A model generated the notes under the pieces. The model ran no database searches, was not told the origin of the DNA, and saw nothing but the letters and a program-made list of their open reading frames with translations. From NCBI RefSeq assembly GCF_003265705.1, contig NW_020312935.1:5984245-6048244 (forward strand): a DNA stretch of 64,000 nucleotides. The letters are read 5' to 3'. The position numbers and the translations under genes were made by a program. This document shows positions 54,721 through 64,000 of the stretch, in pieces. The stretch's first letter is position 1, and each line of letters starts with the position of its first letter. This DNA comes from Callorhinus ursinus. Lineage: Eukaryota > Chordata > Mammalia > Carnivora > Otariidae.

Positions 54721-57700
54721 AAAGTGCCAAAACACATACCAAATTATTAGTGTTTGTGTCTGAAGACACTGTGCATCATTCACTCCTATAATGTTTTAGC
54801 TTTTAATATTATTTTGTAATAAAAATTGTTATGACTTCTTCTTGGAATACAGTAACTCAGGACACGACTTCTCAAGGACCCCAGCTAGGTACCAAGCTTT
54901 ACATGGTAATAATTGGTGGGCAGAGAATCTGGCCTTAGGGCTGAGAGGAGCAGAAAAGTTCAAAAGTTTGCTGTGGCCTCATTTTATCATGACCCCAGCT
55001 CCATCTAAGACATCCCACCCACTGGCCAGCCCATCTTCAGAAATACAGACTCTGGCAATGTATCTGGGGTTCTCCTTCCAAAATCCCAAGGTTCAACCCA
55101 CAAATATTTACTGAGCTCCTGCTCTGGGCCAGGAACTCAGCCAGGGGCTGTGACAGACAAAAAGAAGGCTGCCATAATCTCTGCTCTCAAGGAACTTATA
55201 CACATATGGTTCCACACCAAGAGTCTCTCTTACGATGCCCTGTGAGGCCACTTCAAGACTGGCAGTCTGGAAGGGGACCCTCTGAGATAATTTTCTCCCA
55301 CAAAATGAAAACACTACATTTTTCTACTTTAGCATCATATCAGACACCACGGCAACAGAAGGCTGACCCAAGAATTAGCTCAGTGATGACCTAGCCAACA
55401 CAAATCCACTTAATAGTCACTGAGTAAGATTCTTGGAAGGAAAAGGAGTTCAAATAAATAATTCTCTCTCTAGTTCTCAAAAAGCAGAATTGCTTCCGTT
55501 CCTCCAGGGCTGTACTTCTCAGATTTTTCTCTCTGCACCCTGGGGTTGAGGGGGACAGCTGTTCTGGGCTATCTGGAAGCTTAAGGCTTCAGTACTTTGG
55601 CACACCTATAGCTCATTCATATCACACAGTCGGGAAGCTCTGAAGAGGATAAAATTGCCCATAACACACCCTAACACTTATAAGGTAAGACAGAAGGCCA
55701 AACCAAAGTCTCACTCATTTAACTATGAACTGTGACTGACAAAGATCCCCAGTATCTAGTTCAGATTCCATGGACAGTAGGATCTGCAGGGGTATTCCAT
55801 TCCAGGTGAGGTGCAACTCTAGCTCAGGGTCAGAGGCAAACAGGTTTCCTGAGAGCTGCACTTTAGCTCATTTATACAACTTAACAAGCAAAGGAACTGC
55901 AACTAGAAGGGGACAAAGTGCTTATGCAGCAAACCCACCCTCTAGGGAATCAGCATTCCAAATCTCTTCTAGAGGAATGACTAAGTGCAACTGCCCTGAG
56001 GAGAAGCACAGTTTTGTCAGAGCTTTCCTTGATATGCAGAAATTACCTCAAGCAAGTCATATAAGGCAGCTTCCTACATGAGGCTCAGTCTGGAGAGCAA
56101 ACAGGCTTCCTGAGATCTCCTTTTGACAATGGACACACTCTGGGAAAAACAGTCATTAGTACTAACAGTGGCTTCCATTTCCCGAGTTCCAAATGTGTTA
56201 AGCATCTTGTGTGCACTCTCACTCCTCTGTGCAACCACACACAGTAGGCATGATGATTATTGCTATTTTGGAATGAGCAAAATCGGGCTCAAAGGACCTC
56301 AAGACCTCACAAACAAGAACTGAATCCAAGTCTTTCTGACTCCAAAGCCCATACTACTAACCTGCAAATCACAGTGCCTTCCCAAGTATGGGCAATGAGA
56401 CTACATGGCACAGTTAGCCCTTCCCACTGGACAAAGAAGACACAACAGATTCCTAGTGCCATGACAAAGATGTTCAACCAGGGAGCAGAGTAAAGTCACC
56501 TGAGGTGTTTTTTTCAAAACAGATTCCTACTAGATTCCAGATCTGCTGAATCCAAATATCAGAGAGTGAGATTCTTGAATTTGTATCTTGAAAAACTACC
56601 CCAAGAGATTTGAGACCACCAAAGTTGACAAGGCTGCACCACCTACCACATGAATATATGTGCATGTGCAAACAGGAGATACCCATTTGCTGTCCTCATG
56701 TCAGATCCTGGCCCCTGATAGGGACTCAATAATACAGTGAATCTGTTCCTAGTCTTAAACCAGCAACCTATCCCAGTCCATTCAGCTCCTACTTTAGCCA
56801 GGCACAGAGCCAGACACTCAGATGCAGACAGGAGACCCAGACCCACCATCGAGTGACACAACATGATATACTCAACAGTAGTCATATGAATAAAAGTACA
56901 GAGGAGCCAATGGTTACATGTGAAGCAAGGTAGGCTTTTCCCTTGGAAAAGGAAATGAAATCTAAGGTGGATTTTAAAGCACAGATGTAAATTTTCCATT
57001 CTGGTGATTGAGGGTGGGGCTAAAGAAGAGTATTACAAAATGCGTATCTAAAGTACAAGGGTATTAAAACACCGAGCACAGCGAGCTCACGTGCCCTAAC
57101 AGAGGGCAGAAGTGCCCAGGTGTTGACTTCCGGATTAGGCCTCTACCAGATTATGAAGAGCGCTGAACGCCTTGCTATGAAGCTTGGACTTCATCCTGTA
57201 GGCACCAGGGATCCAGTTTCAGGCAGTGAAGGACTTATTCAAATTTTCAGGTGGGAATTATCACTTAGCAGCTTCGTGGCGGGGGAGTGAGCGTGGGGAG
57301 CTGGGCTTCCTCCTATAAGCTGAAGGATGATGGCTTGCGGAGCAAGCAACGCAGCTACGCTCAAGCCTGCTTTTTTTCCCAGCCCGAACACGAAAGCGAC
57401 CAGCTGCCCCGACAACTGCTATAGCGTTCAGTCGCAAAGGAGGGGTGTGAAGCAGGTGCCGGACACGAGAAGGCAGTCAGGATAACCTGCTTAGTTCACC
57501 CTGACCGACGCCGGCTGGTGAACAGCAGGCAGGGAAGCTGACCATGTCCACCAGGCCCACGCGGCCCCAGAGACTGGCTACCCAGCACAGCAGGTTTTGA
57601 GGCCCATCCAGCCTCGAACACCAGGGATCCCTAGCAGCCATCTCCGGGCCTGCTCCCCAGTCCCGTAGGCCCCGGCACACCCGGCTCCGGCCGAGGACTC

Positions 57701-57804
57701 CAGACTGGGCAGGAATAGGCCCAGGGCGCCAGGAAGCGACCGTGGCCGCAGGGCGTCAGCCCCTCCCGCCCGTCGGGCCGTCGCCCTGGGCCGGGCCGCC
57801 TCAC

Positions 57805-57930
57805 CTCACGCGGACGGCGGGGTCTTCGGCGTCTCGGCGGCTGTGCCGACCCTCTCCGGACCGCGGACAGGGTCGCCGCCGCCGCCACCGCCACCGCCAC
57901 CGCCGCCGCCGCCGCCATCCTCAGGCGTCA
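57805..57930 (-). other. PSKH1: PSKH1 first (5' UTR) exon, inferred
   Basis: On the minus strand CCGCGTGAG is followed by GTGAGG at 57804, a strong donor. This matches a non-coding first exon in the CpG island upstream of the coding exon acceptor at 47254. The 5' end is not determined. The exon contains a GCC/GGC-rich run (57875-57917) and an ATG at 57916-57918 in a good initiation context. Confidence 0.55.
57875..57917. repeat. PSKH1: Interrupted GCC trinucleotide repeat
   Basis: About 14 tandem GCC and ACC triplets on + (GGC/GGT on -), within the PSKH1 5' exon. Such tracts in 5' UTRs are prone to length change. Confidence 0.85.
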
Positions 57931-57936
57931 GCGTGG

Positions 57937-57944
57937 TGACGTCA
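57937..57944. promoter_or_regulatory. PSKH1: Perfect palindromic CRE (TGACGTCA)
   Basis: TGACGTCA is the full CREB/ATF site. It lies about 20 bases upstream of the minus-strand ATG at 57918 within the CpG island, where CRE elements are commonly functional. If it sits in the usual position, initiation could fall downstream of that ATG. Confidence 0.7.
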
Positions 57945-58828
57945 TCACAGCGCGCACTTTATGCCAAAACAAACCCAGGCCGCCCTTGAGGCAAGTAGCT
58001 GGGAGGACCTCCGGAGAGACTGGCTACGCGTTTAATCGCGGCTCCGAGCGTGGCCTGCCAATCAACGCCTTCGGGGCGGGAACTTACTCTCTCCCTTGGG
58101 TGAGTCTAAGTAACCCTCAAAGTACCCCCACCGTAGGCACGGGAAGGGACCTTCCTACCGGGGAGGTAGGAAGAAACTGTCAAATTTCTGGTTAGGGCAG
58201 AAGGACGCCCTGTAGTGCAAAGTTGGGGACGTAGTGCGTTTTCAACAGAAGTTTTTGGAAGTGCCTCCGCAAAGGGTCGATTTAAATTTCATTAGCAAAT
58301 CACTTTTTTTAACTGCAATTAAAATAATTGAGGCCCTCAGCAGTGTTAAATTTGGCCTGCATCACAGTAGAGTTGCAGATGGTTAACTTGAGGATCAATG
58401 AAGGTGAAGTTAGTCTTGGGCTAACATCGGAGTAACGGTGTTTTGTTTTAAACTAATTTTGTTTTGTTTTAATTTGTTATTGAATTTAAGTGTATTCTGA
58501 GACTGCAAATCAAGTAGATTAAAAAAAATTGTTACCATTAAGACATCTCTAGATCAGAATTATCTCACTACTTTACAATAAACCCAAATTGCAGGGGGGG
58601 GAGTAAATGCCGGAGGTAATAAGAGCATTGTAACCTCCTTCCATCTACCTCATTTCTGTCGGTTCATTTGTTAAAATATTATTTACTTCATACATGAAAT
58701 TATCTTTAATTGACTTATAAGCCAACGTTACACTTTAAACCTAAAAATAAATTAAAAGCAATAAAACATCATGGTCTGTTTCATGTAGCAGAGTTTCATA
58801 AAAAAATTTATTTAAAAAAAACACCTTT

Positions 58829-58994
58829 GGGAGGTGGGGGGGCAGAGTAACCGGGTGATGGGCATTAAGGAGGGCACATGATGTGACGAGCACTGGGTGT
58901 TATACGCAACTGATGAATTGTTGAACACTACATCTGAAACTAATGATGTACTGTGTGTTGGTTAATTGAATTTAAATTTTAAAATATTAAGAAT
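58829..58994 (+). mobile_element. Truncated L1 3' end, carnivore type
   Basis: CATGATGTGACGAGCACTGG, GTGTTATACGCAACTGATG and CTACATCTGAAACTAATGAT are characteristic of the 3' UTR of carnivore L1. A target duplication AAAAACACCTTT flanks it near 58817-58828 and 58997-59008. It is strongly 5' truncated with no coding part. Confidence 0.85.
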
Positions 58995-59054
58995 TAAAAA
59001 ACACCTTTAAAAATCGTTGCTGCCCCACCCCCCCCCAAAAAAAAGTCACTTCCA

Positions 59055-59250
59055 AAAGTCTAGTGATTAAGGGCATGACTTTGGGGTCAAACAAACCTGG
59101 GATCATATCCCAAGCTCTGACACTTTCACAGCTGTGTAACCTTAGGCAAGACATCTCTTCTCCTCAAGCCTCATTTTTCTTATGTTTTATGGGGATCATA
59201 ATCCTGACCCCACAGAATTGTTGTGAAGGTTAAAAGTAATATGGAATTCT
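59055..59250 (+). repeat. MIR-type SINE remnant
   Basis: GGGTCAAACAAACCTGGGAT, CTGTGTAACCTTAGGCAAGA, CCTCATTTTTCTTATG and TTGTTGTGAAGGTTAAAAG follow the MIR order. An L2-like tail phrase (CAACAAGTATTTATTGAGCC) follows at about 59315. Confidence 0.82.
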
Positions 59251-59957
59251 AGGGTTGGTGGGGCTTAGAAATTCACACACAACACCCCAATTTTACAGAC
59301 ATTCAGCAAATTAATCCAACAAGTATTTATTGAGCCCTTGCTACTGGCAGATGCTGGTCTGGACTCTGGCAAAGAACACAGGGTCCTGAGATGAAGAGGT
59401 ATGTCGATGCAGAGGGACTGGGTTCAGGACATTCATCCCCCAGTCTCTCCCCTGAGCAATAAGCTATTCCATGTCCACAGAGCTGTAAATGTGAGACACA
59501 CCCTCACCATTATGCTCTGGCCTGGGCAGATGTGTCCAGGGCCCAGTCTGGCTATCAGCCCACCCCTCTCCTCCAGCTCTGCGATAAAAGATACAAAGCT
59601 CTTAAGCCCCTGGCCAGAAAGCAGATTCTGTCCCCACCCCCATGCACACACGCCAGGTCGATCAATTCCAGGGAAGAGCAGGGACTTAGGGAGCAAAAAC
59701 CAGGGTAAAGTAGGTCACAGCAGGAGGATGGTAATTCCCCCTGATGGCTGGCCAAAGCAGTTGAGCCCCTGCTCCTGGAAGCAGACTGCTCCTGGCCACC
59801 CACCAAGAGGGGCTGTGAGAAGACTTTTGGGGTCTGGATTCCCAGCATCATCCTTCCCAAAGGATGCCCAAGCTAGGTAAGGGGGCTGCCCCAAATGACA
59901 CATCCTCCATCCTGAGGTCATTCTCAATCCAAGCTCTTACTGACTATAACACGTTCT

Positions 59958-60153
59958 TTTTTTTTTAAGATTTTATTTATTTATTTGAGAGAGAGAATGA
60001 GATAGAGAGAGCATGAGAGGGGGGAGGGTCCGAGGGAGAAGCAGACTCACTGCTGAGCAGGGAGCCCGATGCGGGACTCGATGCCCAGACTCCAGGATCA
60101 TGACGTGAGCCGAAGGCAGACGTTTAACCAACTGAGCCACCCAGGCACCCTGT
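59958..60153 (-). mobile_element. Can-SINE
   Basis: In minus orientation, head ending GAGCCACCCAGGCACCC. The target duplication TGACTATAACACGTTCT / TGACTATAACACTTTCT lies at 59941-59957 and 60154-60170. Confidence 0.9.
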
Positions 60154-60493
60154 TGACTATAACACTTTCTATGCTGGGCTTAGAGTTTCTGTCTTTGAGT
60201 CCACACACTTCCACAAGTGTACTCTTTATACCCAGCCCTAAGTTGTGTGCTAGAGACATAAAGAGGACGTGTTATAGAGTGGAGAATTCCGACCTGGACC
60301 CAGACAGTAGTAAGCCAGTGTTATCAGTACTAAGAAGACAACTGGGGAGCTGTGTGGACCTGTAGGAGGCTTCTGATTCAGGTTTGGAGTCAGGATTAGG
60401 AAGGAAGTGATACCGAGCAAGAAAAGGAGTTCACCAGGAGGATATGGAGAAGGGCATTCTGAGTACAGAGAATAAATGTACCAAGACCCAAAG

Positions 60494-60689
60494 AGGGGAG
60501 GGGCTGGGTAGTCAGTTGGTTAAGTGTCTGCCTTCCACTCAGGTCTGATACCGGAGTCCTGGGATCGAGCCCCGCGTCCGTTGGGCTCCCTGCTCAGCAG
60601 AGCCTGCTTCTCCCTCTCCCTCTGCTGCTCCCCCTGCTTGTGTGCTGTCAAATAAATAAATAAAATCTAAAAAAAAAAAAAAAAAAAAA
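60494..60689 (+). mobile_element. Can-SINE with damaged head
   Basis: In plus orientation. The head is altered (GGGGAGGGGCTGGGTAGTCA) and the tail is ATAAATAAATAAAATC with about 23 As. The target duplication AAGACCCAAAG lies at 60483-60493 and 60690-60700. Confidence 0.85.
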
Positions 60690-60823
60690 AAGACCCAAAG
60701 GGATAAAATCCTGGCCTTTCCTTTTGGAAAATTCTGGTGGTCAAAGTGGGGCAGATGTGGGAGAGATTTTCTCCTGAACTTTCTCCTTTAGGTGATGTGA
60801 GAAGATGGGTAATGACTGGTTGG

Positions 60824-61047
60824 AAGGGGCACCTGGGTGGCTCAGTCGTTAAGCGTCTGCCTTCGGCTCAGGTCATGATCCCGGGGTCCTGGGATCGAGC
60901 CCTGCATCGGGCTCCCTGCTCCGCGGGAAGCCTGCTTCTCCCTCTCCCACTCCCCCTGCTTGTGTTCCCTCTCTCGCTGTGTCTCTCTCTGTCAAATAAA
61001 TAAATAAACTCTTTAAAAAAATAAATAAACCCAGATCTTAAAAAAAA
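60824..61047 (+). mobile_element. Can-SINE
   Basis: In plus orientation with head GGGGCACCTGGGTGGCTCAG and a double A-rich tail. The target duplication AATGACTGGTTGG lies at 60811-60823 and 61048-61060. Confidence 0.92.
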
Positions 61048-61756
61048 AATGACTGGTTGGGAGAAGTGGAGATAAAAGTACAGGTGAATGAAGCAGAGGA
61101 ACAAAGGTAGGGCAGAGAGAGTTGACTGACGTATCTGAGCTAACTAGAATGGGATGGTGTTTGAGAAGAATGGATGAAGTAGGGCTCCTAATACACGAGG
61201 ATGGAGGTCTCTGGAGGCACCTGTCACGCTGGAGCCAAACAAGGGTTCAATTAGGCCTGGTTCTGTCCTGGAGGCAGTAGCCCCCCAGCATGGGGGGCTT
61301 TAGTGTAAACCTAGTCTGCTAAGCTCTAGATTCCTACCCTGATTCCTTTGGGCTCCTCTTGTAAAGCCCTCTCCAACTCAGCCCCATCTCTCCTCTACCA
61401 CCTGTAAGTCTCACACCCTGACCTCCTCTATCACCCCCCATCACATGCCTTCCCTGAGGCCTCCCCTGATGCCAAGGACTGAGTAGGTAGATTCCTGCTC
61501 CACGCTCAGACAGGAGTCGCAGGAGTGGACAGAATCAACTGTGGGCAGAACTGGCTTATGCAGGGACTCATAGACAATGAAAAGGGGCTTTAACATCGGA
61601 ATCAGTTCTAAATTTTAAAAAAGTGGGGGGCATAAAGCAGAGGGAATGAGAGCAGAAGTCAGTGAGGCCATGGCACTGCCCACACAAGTCATGGGGTGGT
61701 AGCTTGGAGTAAGGTCCTAGAGGTGGTGGTGGAGGACTGATTGAGAGAAGGTTTCA

Positions 61757-61912
61757 CCCTCTCTGAGGACTCCTCCTTCCCTCAGGATTCTGCCCATGCA
61801 GATTCTTGCTCTTCTCCGCCAGGATGAACAGGGTTTCCTCACACACCACATACTCATTCCATGCTTCCAGAAAGTCTTCTGGGATTATCGACTTCACACT
61901 GCATACCTCTTC
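61757..61912 (-). other. Unassigned protein-like open frame, no start codon
   Basis: A 52-codon frame between two in-frame stops on the minus strand reads ...SIIPEDFLEAWNEYVVCEE and then an acidic/basic tail. It has no ATG and I see no convincing splice sites. The composition looks coding, but I do not recognise the family. It lies about 0.7 kb downstream of NRN1L and could be a decayed retrocopy, a lost exon or chance. Confidence 0.25.
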
Positions 61913-62523
61913 TCAAAGAACAAGGTACAGCAGAGGCCAGAGGAATCCTCATCAGGACCCCAGTTTCTGCAGCTCCAGGTCACCTCAGGGACTTGAATAT
62001 AGACCCCAATATGGACTCCCCACCTTCGGGAACAGGTTCCCCTCAGGTAGACCAGGACCCCGGAGAGGGAGAGGAAAGAGCACTTAATTGTCTTGAAGGC
62101 CAAGATGGTAGTTAGCAGAGATGGTAGGAACGTGGAGGCCAGAACGAACCTGGGGATGGGGGTGAACTGGCTCAAGGGGGATGGGGGCGGGGTGGGACAC
62201 TTCACCCCCTCACATGCCCATAGGGGCCAGAATAGGAGGGGCAGGCAGGAGGTAGAAATGCCAGCCCAGGAGAACAGAGGAAGGCTGTGCATTCCGGAAG
62301 ATTTCGGGTCACCACCAGAGCTCCTGGAACCTGCACACAATGGAAAACTGCCCAGCCAGCCCTGGGAAATGAGTGTCTGTAAGTAGAAAGATTGAGTCCC
62401 CTGTGGTGGCCATGGGTCCCGCCTATCCATCCCTGGGGATCAGCTTCTGGAGGCTCCGCCCCAAGCAAGCGGGGCTGGCTGTGGCCAGAAGAAAGGAAGG
62501 AGCTTAGTACAAACATAAATACC

Positions 62524-62529
62524 TTTAAT
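62524..62529 (-). promoter_or_regulatory. NRN1L: NRN1L polyadenylation signal (ATTAAA variant)
   Basis: TTTAAT on + is ATTAAA on -, 66 bases after the NRN1L stop codon. No AATAAA is seen nearer. Confidence 0.6.
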
Positions 62530-62594
62530 GAAAGCCAAGGGCACTCTGCAGATCCCCAGTAGGAGGCCGGGGTGCTGCTACTCCACCAGACTGG

Positions 62595-64000
62595 CTAGGC
62601 CAGAGGCCCCAGGAGGCAGGCGAGCGCCAGAGCAGCCGCCAGCAGCGGGGGTGTTGGGGCGGGGGTGGGTGCAGATGCTCTTGCCTGCAGCGTCTCCTGG
62701 TTGGTCTCAGGGCCTGTGCCATGCTCCCTAATACGCACAGGGGTGCCACACAGAGCATGCAAATTATCCGGGTGCGCGGCCCGGCGAGCTTCTTGCTGTA
62801 GTGACTCCCATACAGCGGCAGCCTCCTCTGGGCAGTGCAACAGGACTCGGGAGGCACAGATGTGGAAGTCATTCCAAGACCTGTTAAAGGCTTGGGGTTA
62901 GGATAATTAGGTGGGGCAAAGAGGTTTTTGTAATGGGAAGGGAAAGGTTCAGGCCCCAGGGTGGTGGTGAGGGGGGTCCCACAGTTAGGTGGCTGTCTTC
63001 ACACCTGCTCTTACCTGCAGACAGTCTCCAGCTCGCCTCCAAGACCCATGTCGTCCCCCAAGCGGATGAGACAGTCCGCGAAGCCCTGGTATATGGTGTC
63101 ACAGCCCCCTGGGCCCATTGCAGCTGCTGCCAGGGGAGATGTAAGGACTAGGGGTGGGGGTGGAGAGTGTTTGATAGAACGAGGCGCCCCGCCCCCCTTC
63201 ATGGCCAAGCCCCCAGGGGCTTGTTTACCTGGGTATGCTCGGGGACGTGACTCAGCGTGAAACAGAGGCACCCCCGGGAACCAATGGGCATGTCTGGGGA
63301 TCCACCTGCACTGTCTCCCCTCTGGGCACAACCCGGACAGGATATGTGGAGAGCAGTGGGGTGGGGGGAAGAAGGTGTCCTGTCCCAAGGGGTTGGCTCT
63401 TTCTCTGAGCTTCTAGGGTGACAGGTCAGGTGAGGATGGTCGAAGTGAAGGAGTCAGGACACAGAGAAGAGGGGCAGGGTCCAGGGCTACGGGCTCCCTT
63501 AACTGTCCTGCAGGCCGGACAAGCTTACTTGGTCATCCCACCCCATCCCCAAAGACAGGTGTTCTCAGCCAGGTAGGGCAGGACAGGTGGGGCCGGAATC
63601 CAGATCAGACCCTAAGAGAGGGCCTCAGGGGTCCCACAGTTGGTCTAGGGGGTCTCACAAGAGCCTAGGTCTCCCTTTACCAGAATGGGCGATGTGGAAT
63701 TTTGGGGTCCTTTCCCCTTGACTATGTGTCAGTTCATGCCCATTTTGCATCCTAAAGCCACTGGCACGTATTATCCCCTCCCTAAAGCCCTCACACCTCC
63801 TTTCCAGCCTGGTTCCCAGGGTTCAGGAAGGCTGGGCCTCAGCTCTCACACACCCTATACCTAGACTAGGGAGACGGTGTGCCACCCAGCCGCTAAGCTG
63901 GGTCCAGCACTCCCGCACTCACCGAGTGGTAGCGATAGCAGCAACAGCCCCAGCACACCGGAAGGTCGGAGCAGTCTCTGGCGGTGCTGACAGGAGCAAT
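62595..64000 (-). CDS. NRN1L: NRN1L, neuritin-1-like (cpg15-2), 5' end outside window
   Basis: A GPI-anchored neuritin family protein linked to neurite growth and neuronal survival. Exons on the minus strand are 64000-63923 (partial exon 1), 63126-63015 (or from 63123) and 62880-62595. Phases join. Exon 1 gives a leucine-rich signal peptide (GVLGLLLLSLPL). Exon 2 carries CDTIYQGFADCLIRLGDDMG and exon 3 SWNDFHICASRVLLHCPEEA. Six or more conserved cysteines fit the neuritin fold. The C-terminus ends in a hydrophobic tail (PPLLAAALALACLLGPLA), typical of a GPI signal. About 6-9 N-terminal residues, including the start, lie beyond the window. The exon 2 acceptor is a tandem CAGCAG. Confidence 0.93.

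Larger units (their letters stand above)
47254..57804 (-). other. PSKH1: PSKH1 intron 1, content
   Basis: A 10.5 kb intron. It contains SINEs at 47472, 48088, 48905, 51280, 52388 and 53727, an LTR-like remnant at about 49280-49860, an old L1 fragment at about 54000-54720 with the GGAA microsatellite and the N gap, and L2-like tail text near 55095-55200 (CAAATATTTACTGAGCTCCT). Outside these, notably 49870-51260, 51510-52370, 52620-53700 and 54840-57400, I see no exon or RNA gene. Confidence 0.55.
57700..58100. promoter_or_regulatory. PSKH1: CpG island, PSKH1 promoter
   Basis: Dense CpG with GGGCCGTCGCC and CCGCCGCCGCC blocks, centred on the inferred PSKH1 5' exon. The window's only large CpG-rich island outside PSMB10 and the 1.2-1.5 kb segment lies here. 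Divergent transcription to the right is possible, but I see no gene there. Confidence 0.75.
57945..62520. other. Intergenic region PSKH1-NRN1L
   Basis: After the CpG island it holds AT-rich sequence (58200-58800) without recognisable features, then the L1 tail, MIR and three SINEs listed separately, then about 1.4 kb (61060-62520) with no recognised repeat and only the unassigned open frame at 61757-61912. Confidence 0.55.

Noticed and set aside
57986..58195. A plus-strand open frame beside the CpG island as a divergent gene
   Set aside because: Only 69 codons with no recognisable similarity. A divergent non-coding transcript is possible but unsupported by sequence.
61894..62430. A 178-codon open frame on - downstream of NRN1L
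   Set aside because: Low-complexity Ser/Pro/Leu-rich composition with no recognisable domain. It lies past the NRN1L poly(A) signal.

Overview
This is vertebrate nuclear DNA with spliced genes, not a bacterial or phage segment. It contains about 20 tRNA-derived Can-SINEs whose head resembles GGGGCGCCTGGGTGGCTCAG and whose tail reads AAATAAATAAAATC. It also has one carnivore-type L1 3' end. From memory of family sequences, this SINE form fits arctoid carnivores (bears, seals, weasel relatives) better than dogs or cats, so the source is probably an arctoid. No prokaryotic system, CRISPR array or integrated phage is visible.

The gene order matches human chromosome 16q22.1 read in reverse. SLC12A4 (K-Cl cotransporter KCC1) occupies about 1-18.8 kb on +, with coding exons 2-24 complete and the canonical first exon not in the window. 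LCAT (about 19.0-22.3 kb, +) has 6 exons. PSMB10 (about 24.0-26.5 kb, +) has 8 exons. CTRL (about 28.5-30.5 kb, +) has 7 exons. PSKH1 (about 30.7-57.9 kb, -) has two coding exons and a CpG-island 5' exon. NRN1L (62.5-64.0 kb, -) has its last two exons and part of exon 1. I traced every splice junction by hand. All phases join, and the totals agree with the remembered human lengths: LCAT 440, PSMB10 273, CTRL 264 and PSKH1 424 residues. SLC12A4 is one residue longer than human over the covered part.

Region by region: 1-1.2 kb is presumed intron with nothing recognised. 1.2-1.56 kb is CpG-rich and may be an alternative SLC12A4 first exon and promoter. 3.5-10.6 kb holds large SLC12A4 introns with MIR, ancient L1 and SINE copies, including a nested SINE pair. 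SLC12A4 and LCAT are packed head to tail, with about 240 bases from poly(A) signal to LCAT start codon. 22.3-24.0 kb is intergenic and ends in a PSMB10 promoter with two interferon-response motifs. 26.5-28.5 kb is intergenic. CTRL and PSKH1 converge, with about 250 bases between their poly(A) signals. The two PSKH1 introns (13.2 and 10.5 kb) hold most of the SINEs, an LTR-like remnant, a MIR, an old L1 fragment and a GGAA microsatellite containing a 10-N assembly gap. 57.9-62.5 kb is intergenic with an L1 tail, a MIR and three SINEs.

The genes share no pathway. They are a compact, conserved block of unrelated genes: ion transport, HDL cholesterol esterification, immunoproteasome, pancreatic protease, Golgi/nuclear kinase and GPI-anchored neuritin-like protein. 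The observations most worth checking are a Cys-to-Ser change three residues after the LCAT catalytic serine, a possible upstream reading frame in the PSKH1 5' exon, a tandem NAGNAG acceptor in NRN1L, the alternative SLC12A4 first exon, and a SINE inserted about where PSMB10 transcripts should be cleaved.
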